Source: Nitrososphaerales archaeon (GTDB lineage: Archaea; Thermoproteota; Nitrososphaeria; Nitrososphaerales; Gagatemarchaeaceae). From it: DNA of 6,381 nucleotides. Both the position numbers and the translations under genes were made by a program. Below are positions 1 to 5,145 of this stretch, piece after piece (position 1 is the first letter of the stretch; each line of letters starts with the position of its first letter). The notes under the pieces were generated by a model. It saw nothing but the letters and a program-made list of their open reading frames with translations. It had not been told where the DNA came from and ran no database searches. Location: positions 1 through 6,381 of the forward strand of contig JASHVT010000167.1 in assembly GCA_030039515.1 (NCBI GenBank). The letters are read 5' to 3'.

Positions 1-3
1 GCG

Positions 4-9
4 TTAAAT
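4..9 (+). promoter_or_regulatory. TATA element for the threonine synthase-like gene
   Basis: The AT-rich hexamer TTAAAT is centred about 26.5 bases upstream of the GTG at 33, which is the archaeal TATA-to-start-site distance. This suggests that transcription begins at or next to the GTG and the mRNA is leaderless. A GGGAG at 25-29 resembles a Shine-Dalgarno site but leaves only three bases before the GTG, which is too close to work well. The window starts three bases before the element, so the upstream BRE cannot be judged. Confidence 0.45.
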
Positions 10-32
10 CCTCGCTAAACAAAAGGGAGCCA

Positions 33-1109
33 GTGAAGTATAGGCTCGACTGCCTGAGCTGCGGGAAGAGGCACCCTTCATACTACAGAAGCCAGCTATG
101 CGAGGCGTGCGGCGGGATACTGGAAGTGACGTATCTGGGGAGGCCGAAGCTCAAGACCTTGACGAAGGACTTCTGGTCCTACGAGCCTCTCCTGCCCGAA
201 GGGCTCTACAAACACTACAAGTTGGGGAACACCACGCTGCTGAAAGCCTCAGAGAGTGGACTGTGGCTCAAGCTTGAAACCGAGAACCCGACAAGGTCGT
301 TCAAGGACAGGGGGTCTGTGGTCGAGGTGGCGAAGGCCCTGGAGTTCGGCTTCGACGAGGTCGTCTGCGCTTCGACCGGGAACATGGCCTACTCTGTCGC
401 CTACTACTCGAAGCTCGCAGGAATCAGGAGCGTGATCTTCGTGAGCAGGAACGCGAACTGGCTGAAGCTCAGGAACATCAGAGACACTAAGGACGCGAAG
501 ATAGTCAAGGTGGACGGAGACTTCACAGAAGCCCAGCGGAGGGCGATCAAATACGCGCGCGCAAAGGAGGCGTTCCTGGCGGGCGACTATGGCTACAGGA
601 AGGAGGGCCAGAAGACCGTGCTCTACGAGATCATGGCGGAGGCGCACGCGAGGAACGTGTTCATCCCGGTGGGGAACGCCACTCTCTTCAGCGCGTCAGC
701 CAAGGCGTTGGCGGAGCTTCACCGCTACGGACTCTGTGCGGCCAGACCAAGGCTAGTCGCCGTCCAAGCGGCGCTGACAAACCCTGTAGTGCTCGCCTAT
801 AGGACGGGGCGGAAGGTGAGGTATCAGAAGCCGCTGACCGACGCCGGCGCGATAGCCGTCGGGTTTCCGACCTACGGGGACATGGCGGTCCAGGGGATAA
901 GGGAGACGGGAGGGGACGCGGTCGAGGTCACAGACAACGAAATGGACGAGGAGAGGAAGTCGTTCTACAGGGAGTACGGGCTGCTGGCGGAGATGGCGGG
1001 CGTCGCTTCGATCGCCGCGTTCAGGAAGGCTGGACCGCAGGGGGAGAGCGTGTCGGTCGTCAGCGGAGGGAACACGTTGAAACCGGACCCCCCATGGGTG
1101 TCGGGCTGA
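33..1109 (+). CDS. Threonine synthase-family PLP-dependent enzyme
   Basis: This is a fold-type II pyridoxal-phosphate enzyme, 358 residues, close to the usual length of archaeal threonine synthases. Those convert O-phosphohomoserine to threonine and phosphate in the cytoplasm. The N-terminus has a CxxC...CxxCGG zinc-ribbon-like motif (Cys7, Cys10, Cys23, Cys26), common in archaeal ThrC proteins. The PLP lysine is Lys91 in NPTRSFKDRGS, and STGNMAYSVAYYS (about 114-126) is the substrate-loop region. Two sites depart from the norm. The glycine-rich phosphate-binding loop, usually like GNGGN or GSGGN, reads PVGNATLFSA (about 212-221). The C-terminal motif reads VSGGNTLKPD, with Ser344 where the PLP ring nitrogen is contacted; SGGN is more typical of threonine or serine dehydratases. 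Family membership is firm. Threonine synthase is the best guess, but another PLP lyase is possible, so no gene symbol is given. The start is GTG, supported by the TATA spacing and by the zinc ribbon beginning at once. It converges on the gene ending at 1152, with 42 bases between. Confidence 0.85.
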   Translation: MKYRLDCLSCGKRHPSYYRSQLCEACGGILEVTYLGRPKLKTLTKDFWSYEPLLPEGLYKHYKLGNTTLLKASESGLWLKLETENPTRSFKDRGSVVEVAKALEFGFDEVVCASTGNMAYSVAYYSKLAGIRSVIFVSRNANWLKLRNIRDTKDAKIVKVDGDFTEAQRRAIKYARAKEAFLAGDYGYRKEGQKTVLYEIMAEAHARNVFIPVGNATLFSASAKALAELHRYGLCAARPRLVAVQAALTNPVVLAYRTGRKVRYQKPLTDAGAIAVGFPTYGDMAVQGIRETGGDAVEVTDNEMDEERKSFYREYGLLAEMAGVASIAAFRKAGPQGESVSVVSGGNTLKPDPPWVSG

Positions 1110-1151
1110 CCGAAGACTCCGCCGATGGAGGAAGCCCAGGCGGTGGTGCCT

Positions 1152-1547
1152 TCAGCCTGACTGGACGGCAGGGGCGGGCGCCGCGTGCGACGTGCGCATG
1201 GCGGAGAAGACCCCGGACATGGAAGCGCCGTAGATCACCAGCGCGTTCAGGTAGTGGACGAAGATGATCGCCATGTTGCCCGAGCTTGAGTCGAGATACG
1301 CGAAACCCAGAAGGCCCTGGACGAAGACGAGGACTGTGATCACCGCGGAGATTGAGACAGCGGCCCTGTATCTCGGCTTGGACACGACCGAGACGACCAG
1401 AGTCGCGACAGCGAGGCCGAAGGTGATGAAGCCGGCGAGTATGTGGGTGCTCTCGCCTATGTATCCGAAGATCCTCAGGCCGCCGGTGACAAGCTGGATG
1501 AACACCATCGCGGCCAGCGCATAGAACATCGCGGCTGTCAGCCTCAT
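1152..1547 (-). CDS. Four-helix membrane protein, half-size CtaA/COX15-like
   Basis: This is a 131-residue integral membrane protein with four hydrophobic helices, at about residues 5-27, 36-56, 62-84 and 92-115. The pattern matches one four-helix half of heme A synthase (CtaA/COX15). A Gln...Gly stretch lies in helix 1 (QLVTGG) and another in helix 3 (QGLLGF). An ExxH motif (Glu32, His35) opens helix 2, and a second histidine (His98) is in helix 4. The His35-His98 spacing of 63 equals that of His60 and His123 in Bacillus subtilis CtaA as I recall it, where Glu57 and His60 also form ExxH. CtaA has eight helices from two such halves; four-helix archaeal versions are known. Heme binding or heme A synthesis is therefore inferred, and a b561-like or unrelated protein remains possible. 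The start is the ATG at 1547. A longer in-frame reading runs upstream into the cyclase gene but lacks a sensible start and is low-complexity. The tail after helix 4 is short and Ala/Pro-rich. Confidence 0.7.
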   Translation of the reverse strand: MRLTAAMFYALAAMVFIQLVTGGLRIFGYIGESTHILAGFITFGLAVATLVVSVVSKPRYRAAVSISAVITVLVFVQGLLGFAYLDSSSGNMAIIFVHYLNALVIYGASMSGVFSAMRTSHAAPAPAVQSG

Positions 1548-1571
1548 CTCGCGCGCCGAGTCGCCCGTCGG

Positions 1572-1577
1572 TATATG
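1572..1577 (-). promoter_or_regulatory. TATA element for the CtaA-like gene
   Basis: On the minus strand CATATA lies in the 50-base gap after the cyclase stop codon, centred about 27 bases before the ATG at 1547. No Shine-Dalgarno site precedes that ATG. The likely reading is a separate leaderless transcript, so the membrane protein need not depend on read-through from the cyclase gene. Confidence 0.45.
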
Positions 1578-1597
1578 AGCTTGAATCTGACGACCCG

Positions 1598-2422
1598 CTA
1601 CCTCTCGAGGCCGGGGGCTTCGGTCGACCACGGGAGGTCCACCGCGAATAGCTCGATGGGCGAGTCGAGGTTCTTGGCGTCCCTCTTCCCGATCTCCGTC
1701 AGGTGGTTCCCGATCTTGTTCCATATCTGGTCGAAGACCTGGCGGGTGATGCAGATCCCTCCCGCGTCGGCGAACGAGTAGACCCTGCTCGCGATGTTGA
1801 CTGCGTCTCCGAGGATGTCGCTGCCTTTCCTCTCCACGTCCCCGACGTGTATGCCGATCCTGGCCCAAAGCTTGTCCCCCGCGCTTACCTTCATGTTGCG
1901 CTCCTGCATGAGGCGCTGGATCTCTACAGCGCACTCCGAGGCCTCGAGCGCGCTCGTGAACTCGACCATGAAGCCGTCGCCCATCGTCTTGACCTCCCTC
2001 CCCTTGTACTTGGCGAGCGCCCTCCTCGTCAGCGACCTGTACTCCTCGAGCAACTGGAGAGCGCGGCCCTCGTTCTTCTGGGTCAACGCAGTGAACCCCA
2101 CAATGTCGGAGAACATTATCGCGGCGAGACCCCTGGTCGGCTTCTCCTCGAAGGCCTCGAGGTATCCGTTCATCTTCCAGTAGGTCTCCAGGAACTCTGC
2201 GCCGCGCGGAGTGCAGGCATACCTCGTCTCACCCTCGGACTCCGCCCTTCTGAGGAGGCCGTAGTCTATCAGGTCGTCGAACATCACCCTGAGGCGGTCC
2301 AGCGGGACGCCCACGCCGTACGAGACCTTTGTAATCCTGCCTCCACCCGGATACCTCCGCACGACGTCCAGTATCGACGCGTATATGTCGGTCTTCGAGC
2401 GCTTCGAGGTCCTGTCGCTCAA
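1598..2422 (-). CDS. Winged-helix/class III adenylyl cyclase fusion
   Basis: This 274-residue soluble protein has two domains and no membrane segment. Residues about 11-88 form an archaeal winged helix (HTH_45-like): a first helix TDIYASILDVV, a helix-turn-helix through ITKVSYGVGVPLDRLRVMFDDLIDYGLL, and a wing ending in TPRGAEFLE. Residues about 97-262 are a class III nucleotidyl cyclase domain, which makes cAMP or cGMP from ATP or GTP. All expected catalytic positions are present: metal-binding Asp106 (FSDIVGFT) and Asp149 (MGDGF), base-selecting Lys145 and Asp202, and Asn209 and Arg213 in DILGDAVNIASR. The Lys/Asp pair predicts ATP as substrate, so cAMP as product. Class III enzymes work as dimers at the domain interface, so the winged helix could bind DNA, bind a partner or simply dimerise; this is inference. 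The start is uncertain: TTG at 2422 is the only start codon seen before the winged helix and has no Shine-Dalgarno site. It lies 25 bases after the bactofilin-like gene, suggesting co-transcription. Confidence 0.88.
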   Translation of the reverse strand: MSDRTSKRSKTDIYASILDVVRRYPGGGRITKVSYGVGVPLDRLRVMFDDLIDYGLLRRAESEGETRYACTPRGAEFLETYWKMNGYLEAFEEKPTRGLAAIMFSDIVGFTALTQKNEGRALQLLEEYRSLTRRALAKYKGREVKTMGDGFMVEFTSALEASECAVEIQRLMQERNMKVSAGDKLWARIGIHVGDVERKGSDILGDAVNIASRVYSFADAGGICITRQVFDQIWNKIGNHLTEIGKRDAKNLDSPIELFAVDLPWSTEAPGLER

Positions 2423-2451
2423 GATATCAAGCCCGCGAAGCGATAGGTCAT
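2419..2451 (-). other. Possible 10-codon coupling ORF (doubtful)
   Basis: A short frame encoding MTYRFAGLIS starts at an ATG that overlaps the TGA of the bactofilin-like gene (ATGA). It stops at a TGA that overlaps the TTG start of the cyclase (TTGA). Such a chain could hand ribosomes from one gene to the next, which would help explain a TTG start without a Shine-Dalgarno site. It is short enough to be chance. Confidence 0.15.
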
Positions 2452-3617
2452 AGCGGAAACGGCGGGAGGGAGTCGACCTTCTGGGACGGAGCTTGATGGC
2501 TTATCCGGCTGCCTTCCGTCAGGTCCCTAGTGTAGACGACCTTCGCGACCGCGCAGTCGTCCTCTAGGCGCGCGCTCTCCGCGAAGACGTTTCCCATTCT
2601 CGCGCCCCTCTCCGCATCGAGATGAGAACAGTAGACGTCCTGGACCTTCGACGAGCGTTCGATGTGGACCGCGACGCCCACTATGACCCCGGCGCACGAA
2701 GCTCCCTTGCCGATCTCCACGGACTCGGCCTTCAGACCTTCGGTGGTCTTCAGGTCGCCGCCCACCTCAGCTTCGCCGGCCACGAGCGCCTTGGCAGCCC
2801 TGAAGCTCCCCCCGACTTCCAGGCCGGCGGCGGCTAGGACCTTCCCGACGTCTGCCACGCCGCCGACTTCGAGGTGCCCGTCGAGGGCGACGCTCCCGCT
2901 CACCCTGAAAGTCCCCCCGACCTCGGCCTCGTGGCCTGTGAGGTTTCCTTCGGCTTCGAGGACTCCTCCCACCTCGATCCTCCTGCAGCTGAATCCGCCC
3001 GCGGTCCTGAGAGAGCCTCCGACTTCGACGGACCCGCCTTCGCCGCCGAAGAGCTCGATGGTCCCTCCCACCTGGATGTCGCCGAACCTCAGCGGCTTCC
3101 TCGAGATGAGCGTCCCCCCGACCTCGGCACGTCCGGTGACCTCGCCCCCTTCAAGGCTGACCCTGCCGCCGACATCAAACTCCTTCACCTTCGTGGTCCC
3201 TCGGACCTCGAAAGACCCTCCTACTTCGACCGAGCCGACTGAGGCGTCACCCTGCACCTCTAGCGAGCTTCCGACGTCGACCCTTTCGGCCTCAAGGGCG
3301 CCTCCCACAGAGAGCCTGCCTCCCACCTCGATCCTTGCCGACCTCACGTTCCCCTTCACGTAGAGGGCGTCGTCGACGTCCACCCCTCTGTGGGAGACGA
3401 AGCTCCCGTTGATCCTGGCGATACCGTCCGTCGACTCGAGGGAGCCGCATTCGAGGTCGCAGTCCACCTCCACGCTCCCCTCGAAGCGTGCGCTCCCCGT
3501 GATAGTGACCGACCTACCGTTCATGGCCTGGATGATGGCGTGGTCCTCGGCCTCCAAGTCGCCGTCGACCCGGTCCAGTTTCGCGGCGGTTCCGGCTGAC
3601 ACGCGCGTTACGCCCAT
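2448..3617 (-). CDS. Bactofilin-like beta-helix repeat protein
   Basis: This 389-residue protein is almost entirely short beta-strand repeats. It resembles bactofilin or polymer-forming cytoskeletal proteins, which fold as a right-handed beta-helix and assemble into filaments without nucleotide. Residues 1-95 are an irregular N-terminal region. Residues about 96-304 hold 13 copies of a motif centred on (I/V)EVGG followed by Ser/Thr/Arg and a hydrophobic residue, with a 17-residue period. Residues about 305-370 form a diverged cap, with text such as ARMGNVFAESARLEDDCAVAKVVYTRDL that is close to bactofilin-like ends. A Pro-rich tail ends the protein. There is no signal peptide or membrane helix, so it is probably cytoplasmic or lines the membrane. 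The repeat core is longer than in typical bactofilins of roughly 100-200 residues. The ATG at 3617 is supported by an in-frame stop just upstream and by the TATA element. It is first in a likely two-gene unit with the cyclase. Fold assignment is fairly firm; a cytoskeletal role is inferred. Confidence 0.82.
   Translation of the reverse strand: MGVTRVSAGTAAKLDRVDGDLEAEDHAIIQAMNGRSVTITGSARFEGSVEVDCDLECGSLESTDGIARINGSFVSHRGVDVDDALYVKGNVRSARIEVGGRLSVGGALEAERVDVGSSLEVQGDASVGSVEVGGSFEVRGTTKVKEFDVGGRVSLEGGEVTGRAEVGGTLISRKPLRFGDIQVGGTIELFGGEGGSVEVGGSLRTAGGFSCRRIEVGGVLEAEGNLTGHEAEVGGTFRVSGSVALDGHLEVGGVADVGKVLAAAGLEVGGSFRAAKALVAGEAEVGGDLKTTEGLKAESVEIGKGASCAGVIVGVAVHIERSSKVQDVYCSHLDAERGARMGNVFAESARLEDDCAVAKVVYTRDLTEGSRISHQAPSQKVDSLPPFPL
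2706..3332 (-). repeat. 13-copy, 51-base (17-residue) coding repeat
   Basis: Aligning the VGG motifs (residues 98, 115, 132, 149, 166, 183, 199, 216, 233, 251, 268, 285 and 302 of the bactofilin-like protein) gives twelve spacings: ten of 17 residues, one of 16 and one of 18. Copies 2 and 13 are degenerate (VGS, IGK). At DNA level only a short core similar to CCTCCCACCTCG on the plus strand recurs, with many silent differences. The repeats are therefore old and kept by selection on the protein, not a fresh tandem expansion. Confidence 0.85.
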
Positions 3618-3640
3618 GCGACGTCAATGCCCTCCTCCGA

Positions 3641-3647
3641 TTATATA
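3641..3647 (-). promoter_or_regulatory. TATA element for the bactofilin-like gene
   Basis: The minus strand carries a near-perfect archaeal TATA box, TATATAA, preceded by GCCAAG as a possible BRE. Its centre is 27 bases before the ATG at 3617, so a leaderless mRNA is predicted. A strong-looking GGAGGAGGG lies at 3631-3639 but ends 13 bases before the ATG. If transcription starts at the ATG, this purine run is promoter DNA and not a ribosome binding site. An imperfect palindrome, TCACCTGACGTGA (3667-3679), lies about 20 bases upstream of the TATA box and could be an operator. Confidence 0.65.
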
Positions 3648-3849
3648 CTTGGCTCACGCAATGTCATCACCTGACGTGACTAGAGAAGTCTCAGCAGCCG
3701 TGACTTTGCCGTGCGACGAGCAGAGCTCAAACAGGATGCAGAGACCTCTCTGAGGCATATCTGGAATGGAAGCTCGGGAGGGGGTATGCAGGTAGAGGGG
3801 TGGTCCACGAGCCCGGTCATCCTCTCGATAGAACAGGCCGCTCATCTTC

Positions 3850-3889
3850 GGAGATCCTCGCGAGGGTGGGGGCGCTGACCAGGATCTCC
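3850..3889. repeat. Perfect 9-base inverted repeat (stem-loop)
   Basis: GGAGATCCT at 3850-3858 is the exact reverse complement of AGGATCTCC at 3881-3889, with 22 bases between. The first arm overlaps the palindrome CCTCGCGAGG. There is no T-tract on either side, so a simple terminator is not indicated. It could be RNA structure after the hydrolase-like gene or a protein-binding site. Confidence 0.5.
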
Positions 3890-3917
3890 AACCTGTCGAG
3901 GGCACAACGACAATGGG

Positions 3918-3963
3918 CGACGACCCGCTATGACTGTCATGCATCGCCGCCTACGGGTCATCG
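3918..3963. repeat. Nested inverted repeat with central palindrome
   Basis: CGACGACCCG at 3918-3927 pairs with CGGGTCATCG at 3954-3963 with one wobble-compatible mismatch. The interval holds an 11-base perfect palindrome, ATGACTGTCAT, at 3930-3940. The site is downstream of the hydrolase-like gene and roughly 300 bases upstream of the bactofilin-like start. A regulator site or RNA fold are both possible. Confidence 0.4.
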
Positions 3964-4008
3964 AACCGCTTCTCTCACCGGGCCGCGGGCTCGTCGACTC
4001 TCTTCCTG

Positions 4009-5118
4009 CTAGTGCTTCGCGAAGTAATCGGCGACCGCCCGGAAGGACTCCTTTGGCTCCCAAGGCAAGTCCGGGTAGGTCGTGCCGCGTCTCTTCCCGC
4101 CTTCGTAGTATTTTACGAGGCTCATGCTCCCCATATCAAGGTCGTATCTCGGGTCATCATCGTACGGCTTGGTTTGCTCGACAAACGATGACACGAAGGC
4201 GCCGTAGACGCCCGCGTTATCGAGGATGGTCAGCTGGTCGACCAGCTCTCGAGCCTGCAAGCCCTCGTCTCTCACGTGCTTTCCGCTCACCAGTTTGGGT
4301 CTAATCAGTCTCCCCAGCAAGGGCAGCCTGCGATGAAAGAACTGCGACCTGTAGTCGATGATGTTTCCGCCCAGGCCCGCTCCGTTGACCTCCGCTCCCT
4401 CGTAGGTCTGGACTCCGAATTCGGTTATGACGACAGGCTTTCCAGTCTCGAAGGCAGGCTTGAGCAAATCCGCGTAGCGATCCTTGACTCTTGCAGCCCG
4501 GTAGTGGTCCAGCCCCACGAAGTCGAACAGACTCCAGTCTACCGACTCCCACACAATCGAGGCGTATGCTATCTTTCCGTGGAACGCCGGCCTCACCGAG
4601 GCAGCGACGCTCCCCAGGAAGCTACCGAGCGACTGGTTATGCCCTGCTGATTTGAGACGAGCGATTGCCTCCGTTGGGTCGGCGGTCTGTTGCGCTCCCT
4701 GTCCCACCCGCCCGAACTTCCTCGATATGGCCGCCATCCTCTCCACAACGTTGCTGCCCTCGACTATGCCGTTTACGAAGAGAGTAAACTCGCCGCCTAC
4801 GACGAAGACGACCTTGTCTGGGTACTCTTGGCTTAGCTTCTCCGCTTCACCTGCTGCTTTCACGATGAGCGCCAGAGTTTCCCCTTGCCCCTTATCCCAC
4901 AGCGTCGGGGTGAACCAGACCTCCAACCCTCGCTCAAGGGCCGCTCGAGCGCTCGCGGTCAGACGACCGATGTCCTGCCCCGTTATCCTTATCGCGTTGC
5001 AGTGGAGGTCTTCTTCTATTATCTCTAGCTCTCGTCGGACCGTGGCGAGATCGAAGTCCGGACGCCAATTGTAAGCCATGTATGACCCAGAGTCGTAACA
5101 GACGCCCTTCAATTTCAC
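4009..5118 (-). CDS. TIM-barrel glycoside hydrolase-like protein (clan GH-A style)
   Basis: This 369-residue protein shows the eight strands of a (beta/alpha)8 barrel in order: KGVCYD (4-9), NAIRITGQD (41-49), LEVWFTPTLWD (65-75), VVFVVGGEF (103-111), IAYASIVWE (183-191), FDFVGLDHY (198-206), PVVITEFG (228-235) and GVYGAFVSSF (303-312). Glu110 at the end of strand 4 and Glu233 in ITEFG at strand 7 sit where clan GH-A retaining glycosidases carry the acid/base and the nucleophile. The acid/base is preceded by Gly, not the usual Asn of the NE motif. The substrate is unknown. There is no signal peptide, so it is predicted to be cytoplasmic. I recall relatives being labelled abortive infection protein in public annotation; nothing here supports phage defence. 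The GTG start at 5118 has a good ribosome site, 27 bases after the propeller gene, so the two are probably one operon. The fold is firm; the activity is inferred. Confidence 0.82.
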   Translation of the reverse strand: MKLKGVCYDSGSYMAYNWRPDFDLATVRRELEIIEEDLHCNAIRITGQDIGRLTASARAALERGLEVWFTPTLWDKGQGETLALIVKAAGEAEKLSQEYPDKVVFVVGGEFTLFVNGIVEGSNVVERMAAISRKFGRVGQGAQQTADPTEAIARLKSAGHNQSLGSFLGSVAASVRPAFHGKIAYASIVWESVDWSLFDFVGLDHYRAARVKDRYADLLKPAFETGKPVVITEFGVQTYEGAEVNGAGLGGNIIDYRSQFFHRRLPLLGRLIRPKLVSGKHVRDEGLQARELVDQLTILDNAGVYGAFVSSFVEQTKPYDDDPRYDLDMGSMSLVKYYEGGKRRGTTYPDLPWEPKESFRAVADYFAKH

Positions 5119-5125
5119 CGGGGCG

Positions 5126-5132
5126 TCACTCC
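5126..5132 (-). promoter_or_regulatory. Shine-Dalgarno site fixing the GTG start at 5118
   Basis: GGAGTGA on the minus strand ends seven bases before the GTG, which is ideal spacing. No TATA-like element is present at the leaderless distance. This supports the GTG start and translation from a transcript that began upstream, as expected for a second gene in an operon. Confidence 0.65.
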
Positions 5133-5145
5133 AAGCGCACAGAGG

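Larger units (their letters stand above)
3651..4008. other. Gene-poor region with inverted repeats
   Basis: About 360 bases separate the promoter of the bactofilin-like gene from the end of the hydrolase-like gene. Open frames here (for example 3654-3944 minus and 3800-4012 plus) give arginine-, serine- and proline-rich text with no recognisable domain. I see no tRNA, no SRP or RNase P RNA signature, and no T-tract terminator. It holds two inverted repeats, listed separately, and a 10-base palindrome CCTCGCGAGG at 3856-3865. A 30-residue plus-strand frame (3786-3878, ATG) is preceded by CATAT at 3756-3760 at leaderless spacing, which is weak evidence for a small gene. Confidence 0.6.

Noticed and set aside
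1110..1151. Terminator hairpin between the convergent genes
   Set aside because: CCGCC at 1119-1123 and GGCGG at 1139-1143 could pair, but the stem is only five bases and no T-tract follows on either strand.
1548..1934. N-terminal extension of the CtaA-like protein into the cyclase gene
   Set aside because: The upstream in-frame text is Arg/Gly/His-rich low-complexity sequence overlapping real cyclase codons. The ATG at 1547 begins directly at the first helix and has a TATA element at the right distance.
1703..2446. 247-codon open frame opposite the cyclase gene
   Set aside because: The sense strand encodes a protein with all cyclase catalytic motifs. The antisense text has no domain and reflects codon bias.
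2662..3363. 233-codon open frame opposite the bactofilin-like gene
   Set aside because: It is a Pro/Ser/Thr-rich mirror of the 51-base repeats. Because the repeat period is a multiple of three and the DNA is GC-rich, the antisense frame stays open passively.
3654..3944. 96-codon minus-strand frame in the non-coding gap
   Set aside because: It has no recognisable motif, no TATA or ribosome site at its ATG, and it overlaps the bactofilin-like promoter.
3940..3970. Possible tRNA T-arm on the minus strand (GGTTCGATGACC)
   Set aside because: The flanking bases do not form the five-base stem, and no anticodon or acceptor stem could be found nearby.
4009..5118. Phage-defence role for the barrel protein
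   Set aside because: Only a remembered annotation label suggests it. The sequence shows a glycosidase-like barrel, and no neighbouring gene resembles a defence system.
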